From: Arthrobacter sp. AFG7.2
GTDB taxonomy: Bacteria; Actinomycetota; Actinomycetes; Actinomycetales; Micrococcaceae
NCBI RefSeq assembly: GCF_002892835.1
Contig: NZ_PJMB01000004.1
Coordinates: forward strand, 186,001-250,000
Length of the DNA stretch: 64,000 nt
Direction of reading: 5' to 3'
Shown: piece by piece, positions 18,204 to 26,924 of the stretch
Layout of the letters: every line of letters begins with the position of its first letter
Position numbering within the stretch: the stretch's first letter is position 1
Notes under the pieces: generated by a model
The model's database searches: none
Seen by the model: the letters and a program-made list of their open reading frames with translations, nothing else
What the model was told of the DNA's origin: nothing
Made by a program: the position numbers and the translations under genes

Positions 18204-19700
18204 ATGCAGAGGATAGGGCGTGGAAGCCGTCGCTGGATCAGCCGCGTGGACAGATACCTGGTAAGGCATGTCTCGGACCTGCCGGGTGGGAACCACGACG
18301 ATTTCTTCCGCCGCCTTTCCGCTGCGGCCAATCACGGAAAAGTCTGGATCGCTGCGGCAGCGGTGATGTCAGCCTTCCCTGGACGGCCACGCCGCGCTGC
18401 CCTGCACGGGCTCATTGCCCAGGCAGTGGCCTCGGCAGTAACCAACGGCGTCTTCAAAACGCTTCTCCCACGGACCCGGCCCCTGCCAGAGCATCTACCG
18501 GTCTTCCGGTTTGTCCACCCGCAGCCCACGAGTTCCTCCATGCCGTCCGGCCACTCGGCGTCGGCCGTAGCCTTTGCTGCAGGAGCAGGGCTGGTCCAGC
18601 CCGCCATCGGTGCTGCGCTGGCCCCGGCGGCAGTGGGGGTAGCCTATTCGCGCGTTCACACCGGAGCCCACTGGCCATCGGATGTTTTGTTCGGCTCCGC
18701 CCTGGGTGTTGGCGCCGCACTGCTGACGCGCCGGTGGTGGCCTGTGCGTCCGCCGTTTCCCCCGGTGGCGCGGACCTGGACTTCTGCTCCGGAACTGCCC
18801 GGCGGCATGGGACTCAGTATCGTGGTCAATACACTGGGCGGCTCTTTTACCGAGGAAACCGCCGCCGCCCTGCAAGAAGTATTCCCTAAAGCGCATATTA
18901 GGACCGTGCACCCGGGCGGCGACCTGGCGCAGGAGATCCGGCTGACAGCCGGGCATCCCGGGACCCTGGCCCTCGGTGTCTGGGGCGGGGACGGGACAGT
19001 GGGAGCAGCGGCCGCTGCCGCCGTCGAAAGGTCCCCTCCGCTGCTGGTCCTGCCGGGCGGGACCCTGAACCACTTTGCCAGGGACGCAGGGACCGGGAGC
19101 CTCAAGGAGGCAGTGGCGGCTGCGTCCAGGGGAGAGGCCGCGCTGGCAGACATCGGAATTGTATCGGTAGAGCGGGGACGGTCCGGCAGCAGCGAAGCGG
19201 CGCAGCTGACCATGCTGAACACCTCCAGCGTGGGCCTCTATCCGGACTTCGTCCGCCGCCGCGAACAGCTTCAACCCGCGCTGGGCAAACCGCTGGCCGG
19301 TGTGGTGGCGATGTTCCGGACTTTCAGTGCCGGCACTCCAACCAGCCTCACCGTTGACGGCAGGCCGCACAGAGTATGGATCGCCTATGTAGGCAGGGGC
19401 CGGTACTACCCGCGTGACCACGCACCCCTGCTGAGGCCGGTGATGGACGACGGCGTGCTCGACGTCCGCATGATCACAGCCGATGAATCCTTCGCCCGGA
19501 TGCGGCTGCTGTGGTCGGTGCTCACAGGTACCGTGGCCACCTCGCGCATCACCCACCTTTCAGAGGCAACGAACGTGCGAATTGCCGCAGGCGGATCCCC
19601 CATTGCCGTGGCGGTTGACGGTGAAGCATTGGCAGGCGTGCGCAGCGTCGAGTATTCAGTACGCCGCCGTGCCCTTGCCTTCTATTCTCCCCACCCCTAG
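18204..19700 (+). CDS. Fusion of PAP2 phosphatase and diacylglycerol-kinase-type lipid kinase
   Basis: A 498-aa bifunctional lipid enzyme. The N-terminal part (about 40-185) is a PAP2 phosphatase with all three motifs: KTLLPRTRP near 85, PSGHS near 114 and SRVHTGAHWPSD near 148. The C-terminal part (about 205-498) is a DAGK-type kinase with GVWGGDGT near 258-265 and LPGGTLNHFARD. The two halves have opposite chemistry: one removes phosphate from a lipid or prenyl phosphate, the other adds phosphate to a lipid. Such fusions are known in actinobacteria. No operon partner is close. Confidence 0.9.
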   Translation: MQRIGRGSRRWISRVDRYLVRHVSDLPGGNHDDFFRRLSAAANHGKVWIAAAAVMSAFPGRPRRAALHGLIAQAVASAVTNGVFKTLLPRTRPLPEHLPVFRFVHPQPTSSSMPSGHSASAVAFAAGAGLVQPAIGAALAPAAVGVAYSRVHTGAHWPSDVLFGSALGVGAALLTRRWWPVRPPFPPVARTWTSAPELPGGMGLSIVVNTLGGSFTEETAAALQEVFPKAHIRTVHPGGDLAQEIRLTAGHPGTLALGVWGGDGTVGAAAAAAVERSPPLLVLPGGTLNHFARDAGTGSLKEAVAAASRGEAALADIGIVSVERGRSGSSEAAQLTMLNTSSVGLYPDFVRRREQLQPALGKPLAGVVAMFRTFSAGTPTSLTVDGRPHRVWIAYVGRGRYYPRDHAPLLRPVMDDGVLDVRMITADESFARMRLLWSVLTGTVATSRITHLSEATNVRIAAGGSPIAVAVDGEALAGVRSVEYSVRRRALAFYSPHP

Positions 19701-19854
19701 GGGTTCCGGTACCGGTCATCCAAGGGGACTACCCTGAACCGCCCCTGAATCATCCCTGGGACCGGCGAAATCCGCCGCGGGCATCGGTAGCGTGGTGCGT
19801 ACCAGTTTGCTCAAACTTCCCGCAGCCTGCAGCTGCCATTCGAAGGAATACTCC

Positions 19855-20799
19855 ATGATTGAGGCAACAGGGCTGACCAAGGTCTACGGCGACAAAACAG
19901 CCGTCGACGGGGTCAGCTTCACCGTACAGGCAGGCCGCGTTACGGGCTTCCTGGGACCCAACGGCGCCGGCAAGTCCACCACCATGAGGATGATCATGGG
20001 GCTGGACCGGCCAACGTCTGGTTCCGTCACCGTGAACGGGGTGCCGTTCGCGCAGCATGCAGCGCCGCTGCGTGAGGTGGGCTCACTCCTTGACGCGAAG
20101 GCCGTCCACACCGGCCGCACCGCGTACAACCATCTCCTGGCCATGGCCGCCACCCACAGTATTCCCAGGAAGCGGGTTCAGGAGGTCATCGAGATGACCG
20201 GCCTGGGGGAGGTTGCGAAGAAGAAGGTGAAGGGGTTCTCCCTGGGAATGGGGCAGCGGCTCGGCATCGCTGCCGCCCTGCTGGGCGACCCGCAGACCAT
20301 CATCCTCGACGAACCCGTCAACGGCCTCGACCCGGAGGGCGTGGTGTGGGTGCGGAACCTGGTGAAGTACCTGGCGTCAGAAGGGCGCACCGTGTTTCTG
20401 TCCAGCCACCTGATGAGTGAAATGGCCATGACGGCAGACCACCTGATTGTCATTGGCCGCGGCAGGATCATTGCCGACGCCCCCATCAGCGAGATCATCA
20501 GCGGCAAGGGCCAGTCACGCGCCCGTGTGCGGACGGACCAGCCGCAGCAGCTGATGCGCCTGCTCGCCGCCGACGGCGTCTCCGTTGAGGTCCAGGACCA
20601 CGAACTCCTGGAGGTCACGGGCCTGCCCGCCAGGGAGATCGCCAGGACTGCGCTGGACCACCAGATCATGGTCTACGAGCTCACTCCCCTCCAGGCGAGC
20701 CTTGAGGAGGCGTACATGGAACTGACCAAGGACGAGGTTGAGTACCACTCCCTCATCACCACGGGAGCCGCGGCGCCCACCCAGACCGGAGGACAGTAA
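19855..20799 (+). CDS. ABC transporter ATP-binding protein
   Basis: A 314-aa ATPase of the CcmA/NatA (drug or lipid exporter) type. Walker A GPNGAGKST is near residues 38-46, signature FSLGMGQRLG, Walker B TIILDEPVNGLDP, then the H-loop SSHLMSEM. The C-terminal 90 residues form the extra domain common to this subfamily. The ATG at 19855 is chosen from the conserved N-terminus (MIEATGLTKVYG) and the GAAGGAA site before it. It overlaps the permease by one base (TAATG) and belongs to a four-gene unit with a two-component system. Confidence 0.92.
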   Translation: MIEATGLTKVYGDKTAVDGVSFTVQAGRVTGFLGPNGAGKSTTMRMIMGLDRPTSGSVTVNGVPFAQHAAPLREVGSLLDAKAVHTGRTAYNHLLAMAATHSIPRKRVQEVIEMTGLGEVAKKKVKGFSLGMGQRLGIAAALLGDPQTIILDEPVNGLDPEGVVWVRNLVKYLASEGRTVFLSSHLMSEMAMTADHLIVIGRGRIIADAPISEIISGKGQSRARVRTDQPQQLMRLLAADGVSVEVQDHELLEVTGLPAREIARTALDHQIMVYELTPLQASLEEAYMELTKDEVEYHSLITTGAAAPTQTGGQ

Positions 20800-21650
20800 T
20801 GAGTACGGCAGCACTTCAACCCCGCAGGCAGGACAGCAAGGTTGGTCCCGGCCCCAGTTTCCTGCGCATCCTCAACTCTGAGTTCATCAAGTTCCGGACC
20901 CTGCTCTCCACGCTGATCCTGGTGGGGTCAACCGTGCTGGTGATGGTGGGCTTTGCGGCCCTGAACGCGTGGGGCATCGGGCAGTTTTCCGAAGCGTCAA
21001 ATAACGACCCCGAGGCCGCAGCGGCCTTCGCCGCCCAGGGCGCAGACCTGACGGTGGGCATTCCGACGTCGGGCATCGCCTTTGCCCAGCTCATCATCGG
21101 ATCCCTGGCGGTTCTGCTCATGAGCTCGGAGTTCACCACGGGCATGGCACGGTCCACTTTCGCGGCCGTCCCCAAACGCACCCCGGCCTTCATCGCCAAG
21201 CTCCTGGTGGTGACCGTCTGCGCCTTCGTGGTGACCGTCGTGTCGTCCTTCCTCGCGTATATCGTGGCTACTCCTATCCTTGACAACTACGGCTTTGACA
21301 TCGACCTTGGGTCCGACCACTCCCGCAGGCTTCTGCTGGTCAGCGGCCTCTACGTGGCAGCAGTGGCAGCCATCGGCATGTCCCTGGGCACCCTCCTGCG
21401 GAATTCGGCCGGGGGCATCATGTCACTGGTGGGGCTGTTCTTCGTGGTCCCCATCGCCTTCCAGCTCATCCCCGGTGAGTTCTTCGAGGAGGCGCGGAAG
21501 TACCTGCCGGACAACCTTTTCAACCGGATTGTGACAGCTGCTCCCGCCGAAGACGCCCTGGAGGTCTGGCAGGCCTCCATGTGGCTCGGAGTGTGGGTAG
21601 TGGTTCCGGTGGCGGCAGCGATGATCGTGCTGAAGAAGCGCGACGTCTAG
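20799..21650 (+). CDS. ABC-2 type transporter permease
   Basis: A 283-aa integral membrane partner of the preceding ATPase, with about six transmembrane segments. The motif SSEFTTGMARSTFAAVPKR after the second segment is typical of ABC-2 permeases of the NatB/YxlG type found with two-component systems. The start overlaps the ATPase stop by one base. Substrate is unknown; the adjoining sensor kinase suggests response to cell-envelope stress or an antimicrobial (inference). Confidence 0.88.
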   Translation: MSTAALQPRRQDSKVGPGPSFLRILNSEFIKFRTLLSTLILVGSTVLVMVGFAALNAWGIGQFSEASNNDPEAAAAFAAQGADLTVGIPTSGIAFAQLIIGSLAVLLMSSEFTTGMARSTFAAVPKRTPAFIAKLLVVTVCAFVVTVVSSFLAYIVATPILDNYGFDIDLGSDHSRRLLLVSGLYVAAVAAIGMSLGTLLRNSAGGIMSLVGLFFVVPIAFQLIPGEFFEEARKYLPDNLFNRIVTAAPAEDALEVWQASMWLGVWVVVPVAAAMIVLKKRDV

Positions 21651-21679
21651 CACGGCCCGAACATCGTCGAAGCGGACGC

Positions 21680-23026
21680 ATGAACTATAAGGCAGTCACT
21701 CAGGACGCGCCGGCCGGACAGGCCGACGCGTCCTTTGCCGAGCTCACGGCCAGGCGCAAAGGGCGGCTCCGCAGGTACCTGCACCGGCATCCCCTGGTGA
21801 TGGACGCCGTGGTGGCAGGCAGCTACAGCCTGCTGGTGGCCCCCACCGTGGTGGACTCCGCCGCATCCGGCAACTGGCTCGCAGCCGCCCTGCTGGCGCT
21901 GGTGGCATGTTCGATGTTCCTGCGGCGTTTCTATTCAGTGGGCCTCGTGGCCTTCGTCGCGGTGGTGGAAGTGGCGGTCACCCTGCTCCACCCCTGGGGC
22001 TCCAACGTTTCGGCGGGACTGTGGTTCTCGCTCTACGCCGTGGCCGTGGCGCACACGCGCCGATTCGCCCTCATCACCATGGCTGCAGCCACAGCCCCGC
22101 TTGCACTCCTTTACCTCCTGGCGGCGGTTGGACCCATGGAGAATTCCTTCGTCCATGACACCGGCGTCAACCCAGGCGACTTCCACCTCCTGACCAGCAT
22201 CGCCACCGGCGCCACCATCGCCTTGTCCAACATCCTGGCCACCGGCATCGGTATCAGCGTCCGGCAGCGACGTGAACACGAGCAGGAGGTTGCCGCGTGG
22301 GCTGCCCGGAGCGCCAGCCTTGCCTCCGTCAACGAACGGAACCGCATCGCCCGGGAAATGCACGACGTCGTGGCCCACTCGCTCACCGTGATGATCAGCC
22401 TGTCTGACGGAGCCGCCGTCGTCGTCCGGAAAAGCCCGGAGCGCGCCGGCGAGGTGCTCGGCGAACTGTCCCGGACAGGAAGGACCGCCCTGGCCGACAT
22501 GCGCCGGGTCCTGGGTGTCCTGCGTGATGATGCCGGAACCACCGCGCCGAGGCTCGCGCTTACTACCGGAGACAGCCTCACCAGCCTGCTGGAAGGCTTC
22601 CGCACCGCGGGCTTGCCCCTGCATTACTCCCACACCGGACCGGCCTTGCCTGATGACGCCGCTTTCCAGCTCACGGTGTACCGGATCGTTCAGGAATCGC
22701 TGACGAACGTGCTCCGCTACGGCCGGTCACTGAGCAGGGTGGATGTTACCGTTGTCCGCGCCGGGTCCACCGTCACCATCGAAGTGCTCGACGACGGCGC
22801 CGGGGCCACTGGCCACACCGTCCCCGATGGAAGCGCAGCCCCGTCCGCTGCTTCCTACGGATCCGGGCAGGGTCTGGCAGGAATGGCTGAACGCTCCCGC
22901 ATCTATTCCGGCTCGGTGGAAGCCGGGCCCAGCGGCCGGGGCTGGCGTGTACACGCCGTTCTGTCCTGGCCTGGCGACGGCACTGCCGGGTCCTACCGCC
23001 CTTACGAACTGCAAGGCAAAGAATGA
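21680..23026 (+). CDS. Sensor histidine kinase (HisKA_3, NarL/LiaS-type)
   Basis: A 448-aa membrane kinase with about five or six transmembrane segments in residues 38-200 and no large extracellular domain, so the signal is probably sensed in the membrane. The phosphoacceptor box is EMHDVVAHSLTVMI with His near 228. The ATPase domain has the N box (ESLTNVLRYG) and G box (GQGLAGMAERS). The ATG at 21680 is chosen because earlier codons lie inside the permease gene. Its stop overlaps the response regulator start (ATGA). Confidence 0.9.
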   Translation: MNYKAVTQDAPAGQADASFAELTARRKGRLRRYLHRHPLVMDAVVAGSYSLLVAPTVVDSAASGNWLAAALLALVACSMFLRRFYSVGLVAFVAVVEVAVTLLHPWGSNVSAGLWFSLYAVAVAHTRRFALITMAAATAPLALLYLLAAVGPMENSFVHDTGVNPGDFHLLTSIATGATIALSNILATGIGISVRQRREHEQEVAAWAARSASLASVNERNRIAREMHDVVAHSLTVMISLSDGAAVVVRKSPERAGEVLGELSRTGRTALADMRRVLGVLRDDAGTTAPRLALTTGDSLTSLLEGFRTAGLPLHYSHTGPALPDDAAFQLTVYRIVQESLTNVLRYGRSLSRVDVTVVRAGSTVTIEVLDDGAGATGHTVPDGSAAPSAASYGSGQGLAGMAERSRIYSGSVEAGPSGRGWRVHAVLSWPGDGTAGSYRPYELQGKE

Positions 23027-23715
23027 CTGAGACTGCACCCATCAATATCCTGCTGGCCGATGACCAGCCGCTGCTGCGGATGGGCTTCCGCCTGATCCTG
23101 GAGGGTGAAGACGACCTCAGGATCGTGGGGGAAGCCTCGGACGGTGCCGACGCCGTGCGGCAGGTCCGGGAGCTCAAACCGGACGTGGTGCTGATGGACG
23201 TCCGCATGCCCGTGCTGGACGGCATCGAGGCCACACGCGCCATCACGGCCGCCGGGTCCTGTGCCCGGATCATCATCCTGACCACCTTCGACGTGGATGA
23301 GTACGCCTTCGCCGGCCTCCAGGCAGGGGCGTCCGCCTTCCTCCTCAAGGATGTGGCGCCGTCGGAATTGATCCATGCCGTCCGGGTAGTGGCCAGCGGG
23401 GATGCCGTGGTGGCACCGCGCGTTACCCAGCGCCTGCTGGAAACGTATGTGCGCGGTTCCGCCCGCCCGGCCCCGCCAGCCTCTGCCCCCGATCCCCTGC
23501 TGGCGGACCTGACTCCACGGGAAACGGAGATGCTCGAAGCGATGGCCGAGGGACTGTCCAATGCCGAGATCGCCCACCGGTACTTCCTCTCGGAAGCAAC
23601 AGTGAAGACCCATGTGCGGCGCATCCTCACCAAGCTTCACCTCCGGGACAGGGTCCAGGCAGTGGTTTACGCGTACGAAACCGGCCTGGTGGTGCCGAGC
23701 AACCCGGACTACTGA
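23023..23715 (+). CDS. LuxR/NarL-family response regulator
   Basis: A 230-aa regulator. The receiver domain has acidic D13-D14, phosphoacceptor Asp59 in VVLMDVRMP, and conserved Thr and Lys (LTTFD, LLKD). The C-terminal helix-turn-helix reads LTPRETEMLEAMAEGLSNAE and SEATVKTHVRRILTKL, the LuxR type. Translationally coupled to the kinase, it probably controls the ABC transporter genes just upstream. Neither promoter nor operator could be pinned down. Confidence 0.92.
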   Translation: MTETAPINILLADDQPLLRMGFRLILEGEDDLRIVGEASDGADAVRQVRELKPDVVLMDVRMPVLDGIEATRAITAAGSCARIIILTTFDVDEYAFAGLQAGASAFLLKDVAPSELIHAVRVVASGDAVVAPRVTQRLLETYVRGSARPAPPASAPDPLLADLTPRETEMLEAMAEGLSNAEIAHRYFLSEATVKTHVRRILTKLHLRDRVQAVVYAYETGLVVPSNPDY

Positions 23716-23748
23716 GGCCAGGGCCGAACGCCGTCTAGACTCGAGACC

Positions 23749-25050
23749 ATGCCTTCTCTTGCCTCCGCCGCAGACCACATCCAGGACCTTGGCGCCTATG
23801 TCAGCGCGTCGCCGTCGAGCTTCCATGCAGTGCATGAAGCGGCCCGCCGGCTTGAAGAAGCGGCGTTTATGCGCCTTGACGAGCTGGAGCCGTGGGAAGG
23901 CGGGCCGGGACGGTTCTTCATCATCAGGGACGGCGCGCTGATTGCCTGGGTAATCCCCGAAGGGGCCGGTCCGGCCACAGCGTTCAACATCCTCGGCGCG
24001 CACACCGATTCGCCCACCTTCAAGCTCAAGCCGAAGCCCACCACCGGCGCCCACGGGTGGCTGCAGGCAGGGGTGGAGGTGTACGGCGGCCCGCTGCTGA
24101 ACTCCTGGCTGGACCGTGAACTGCAGCTCGCCGGACGCCTGGTGACGCTGGACGGGACAGAGCACCTGACCGCGACGGGGCCCATGCTCCGGTTCCCGCA
24201 GCTTGCAATTCACCTGGACCGCGCAGTCAATGACGGCCTGGCCCTGGACAAGCAACGCCACATGAACCCGGTATGGGGGCTGGGCAACCCTTCGAACGCC
24301 GACCTGTTGGCAGTGCTCGCCTCGCATGTTTCGGGTGCTTCCGTGGATCCCGCCAGGATTGGCGGGTACGACGTCGTCCTTGCAGACACGCAGCCGCCTT
24401 CAGTTTTCGGCGGCAACGGTGAGTTTTTCGCCTCCGGGCGGCTCGACAACCTTTCCTCAACCCATGCCGGGCTGGCAGCGCTGACCGCGCATGCCGCCTC
24501 ACCGGGTCCCGGCACTCCGATTGCTGTCCTGGCAGCATTTGACCATGAGGAAATCGGTTCCAACTCCCGTTCGGGCGCCTGCGGCCCCCTTCTCGAGGAC
24601 GTGCTGGTGCGGATTTCGGACGGACTCGGGGCCACAGCGAGCCAGCGGCGGCAGGCCCTGGCAGCGTCCTTCTGCGTGTCCGCCGATGCCGGACATGCGG
24701 TGCACCCCAATTACGCGGAGCGGCACGACCCCGCCAACCACCCGGTGCTCAACGGCGGTCCGCTGCTGAAAATTAATGCCAACCAGCGCTACGCCACAGA
24801 TGCCGGTGGCGCCGCGTTCTGGGCGCGGCTGTGTGGAGAGGCCGGTGTGCCGTACCAGGAGTTCGTGTCCAACAACGCGATTCCCTGCGGCTCTACCATC
24901 GGTCCGCTGACTGCCACCCGACTGGGGATCCGGACTGTGGACGTGGGGGTGCCGCTGCTCTCCATGCACTCCGCGCGGGAACTCTGCGGTGTGGAGGATC
25001 CCTGGCGGCTGGCCGCGGTGACGCAGCTGTTTTTCGGGACCGCTTTCTAG
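23749..25050 (+). CDS. M18 family aminopeptidase
   Basis: A 433-aa zinc peptidase of the aspartyl-aminopeptidase type. Metal and catalytic residues are visible in GAHTDSPTFKLKP (His85, Asp87), SGRLDNLSS, FDHEEIGSNSRSGA and the late LLSMHSARE histidine. Length matches bacterial M18 enzymes. It removes N-terminal residues from peptides in the cytosol. Its stop codon overlaps the stop of the convergent NeuD-like gene by two bases, leaving no space for a terminator between them. Confidence 0.92.
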   Translation: MPSLASAADHIQDLGAYVSASPSSFHAVHEAARRLEEAAFMRLDELEPWEGGPGRFFIIRDGALIAWVIPEGAGPATAFNILGAHTDSPTFKLKPKPTTGAHGWLQAGVEVYGGPLLNSWLDRELQLAGRLVTLDGTEHLTATGPMLRFPQLAIHLDRAVNDGLALDKQRHMNPVWGLGNPSNADLLAVLASHVSGASVDPARIGGYDVVLADTQPPSVFGGNGEFFASGRLDNLSSTHAGLAALTAHAASPGPGTPIAVLAAFDHEEIGSNSRSGACGPLLEDVLVRISDGLGATASQRRQALAASFCVSADAGHAVHPNYAERHDPANHPVLNGGPLLKINANQRYATDAGGAAFWARLCGEAGVPYQEFVSNNAIPCGSTIGPLTATRLGIRTVDVGVPLLSMHSARELCGVEDPWRLAAVTQLFFGTAF

Positions 25051-25712
25051 CGGATGGGTTCCTTGCCGAAGGCAAAAAGGGGCTGGTCGATCTCGTGGGC
25101 GGGAACGCCGACCCACGTTTCGCCGGCGGGGACATTGCTGAGGACGGCAGCGCCCATCCCCACGGTGGCATAGTCGCCCACCGATGTCCTTTCGCGGACA
25201 CTCGAATTCATGCCAAGGGTGGCAGCCTTCCCAATCCGGGCACCGCCGCCCAGTGACACGCCCGCGCCGAACGTCGCAAAGTCCGCTACGTCGTCGTCAT
25301 ATGCGAACGTGACCGAGGGCATTGCCACCACATGCGAGCCCAGGGTGACGGCGGCCGTCAGGGTCACATTGCGCAGCAGGATACTCCCGCGCCCGATCCG
25401 GCACCCTTCCGGGTATTGGACGGAAGGATCCACGGCGGTGCCGTACCGCGATTCGTGGATGCCGAGGGACGTGAGGCGCTCCACCACGGCCTCCCGCGCC
25501 CTCCCGGACGCCAGGCACACCAGCAGGAAGGCATGGGTGTAGTTTGCGGCGTCATCAATGCTGCCCAGGACCGGCGCCCCATCAACGGTAACCCCTGCCA
25601 TCTCCTTGTCGTCATCCAACAGCCCAACGACGTCGTACTGGCCACTGCTCCGGACCATCGCCAAAACCTCACGGGCGAGGCCGCTCACGGAAATGAGGAT
25701 CAGTTCGCTCAC
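25047..25712 (-). CDS. NeuD/PglD-like sugar O- or N-acetyltransferase
   Basis: A 221-aa left-handed beta-helix acyltransferase. The N-terminal domain (MSELILISVSGLAREVLAMV) is the Rossmann-like PglD_N/NeuD part. From about residue 110 there are hexapeptide repeats (GCRIGRGSILLRNVTLTAAV). The C-terminal VPAGETWVGVPAHEI is the acetyl-CoA end of the family. The expected catalytic histidine in TIAPHA-type strings is not obvious: the stretch reads GVSLGGGARIGKAATLGMN. GTG start at 25712 overlaps the DegT gene stop (GTGA). It ends the four-gene operon that begins with the initiating sugar transferase. Confidence 0.82.
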   Translation of the reverse strand: MSELILISVSGLAREVLAMVRSSGQYDVVGLLDDDKEMAGVTVDGAPVLGSIDDAANYTHAFLLVCLASGRAREAVVERLTSLGIHESRYGTAVDPSVQYPEGCRIGRGSILLRNVTLTAAVTLGSHVVAMPSVTFAYDDDVADFATFGAGVSLGGGARIGKAATLGMNSSVRERTSVGDYATVGMGAAVLSNVPAGETWVGVPAHEIDQPLFAFGKEPIR

Positions 25713-26875
25713 GTGCCCACCGGATGCGCTGCGTTCCGGATGGCATTGATGACACGGTTGATGCTGGAGGAGTCGATTTCGTGGAAGACCGGGAGGACCA
25801 GGGTGCGGTCGCTCAACCGCTCCGTTGACTGCAGCCCGGCGTTGCCGTTGTCCCTCCAGCGGTAAGCGGGCTGGCGGTGTGCTGCAGACGCGCCGCGCCG
25901 CGCTGTGATCCCGGCATCGGCCAGCCGTTCCAGCAGGGATTCGCGGGTAGTGGGAAACCCAGGGAGGACTTCCAGCCACAGGGACTGGAAATTCGTTGTG
26001 CCGTAGGGAGGATCCGACACTATGCGCAGGCCCTTCAGGCTCTTGAGCGCCTCAATATACATGGCTGCGATTGTCCGCCGGCGTTCCACCATCTCCGGCA
26101 GGCGCCGGAGCTGGATAATTCCGACGGCGGCCTGCAGGTCAGTCATCCGGTAATCGAACCCCACTTCGAGGCAGACCTCGCGGGGTGAGAGGAACAGTTC
26201 TTCGCGGTTGAGCGCGGCGAGGCTGCTTGAGTGTTCCCGCAGCGCCCGGGCCCGGGCTGCCCAATCCGCCCGCCGGGTTGTGAGCATCCCGCCCTCGCCG
26301 GTGGTCAAAATGTGGTTGGGATGGAAGGACCACACGGCTATATGGGCGCCGGCGCCCACTGGCTTGCCCTTGTACTGCGAGCCGACAGCGCACGAGGCAT
26401 CTTCGATGACAGTGATTTCGTGGCGGTCACAAAGGTCCCTGATGGGGTCCAGGTCCACGGGAACACCGCCCTGGTCCACCACGATCACAGCCCGCGTGTC
26501 CAGGGTCAGGGCAGCGTGGATGGTTTCAGCAGTCACGTTGCCGGTGGCAGGATCAACATCGCAAAAGACAGGGCGTGCTCCCACATAAGTCACGGCGTTG
26601 GCTGTAGCAATGAAAGACAGTGACGGCACAACCACATCGTCACCCGGGCCGATCCCGGCCACCACCAGCGCAAGATGCAGGGCGGTAGTGCAACTCGATG
26701 TGGCCACCGCGAAGCGGGCTCCCTGCGCGGCTGCGAAGTCGCCCTCGAACTCTTTGACTTTCGGGCCCTGCGTGACGCAGCCGGAGAAGACCACTTCGGC
26801 AAGGGCATGTACTTCCTCTTGCCCCAGCCAGGGCTTCATCACTTCGATGCGGGCAACAGCTGATTCGGTGGCCAC
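25709..26875 (-). CDS. DegT/DnrJ/EryC1/StrS-fold protein with His in place of the PLP lysine
   Basis: A 388-aa protein with the fold of nucleotide-sugar aminotransferases. Conserved parts include PWLGQEE, the aspartate of VIEDASCAVGSQYKG (about 158-160) and the loop SFHPNHILTTGEGG at 183-196. In normal aminotransferases the sixth residue of that loop (SFHxxK) is the lysine that forms the Schiff base with PLP; here it is His188, encoded by CAC. Sugar 3-dehydratases such as ColD and E1 also use His at this place (known), so deoxygenation chemistry or loss of activity is more likely than transamination (inference). GTG start; operon with Gfo/Idh and NeuD-like genes. Confidence 0.85.
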   Translation of the reverse strand: MATESAVARIEVMKPWLGQEEVHALAEVVFSGCVTQGPKVKEFEGDFAAAQGARFAVATSSCTTALHLALVVAGIGPGDDVVVPSLSFIATANAVTYVGARPVFCDVDPATGNVTAETIHAALTLDTRAVIVVDQGGVPVDLDPIRDLCDRHEITVIEDASCAVGSQYKGKPVGAGAHIAVWSFHPNHILTTGEGGMLTTRRADWAARARALREHSSSLAALNREELFLSPREVCLEVGFDYRMTDLQAAVGIIQLRRLPEMVERRRTIAAMYIEALKSLKGLRIVSDPPYGTTNFQSLWLEVLPGFPTTRESLLERLADAGITARRGASAAHRQPAYRWRDNGNAGLQSTERLSDRTLVLPVFHEIDSSSINRVINAIRNAAHPVGT

Positions 26876-26924
26876 GAGGCACCATCTTTCCTAGGAGGAA
26901 CAGGATGAAGAACGGCGGCATGTT

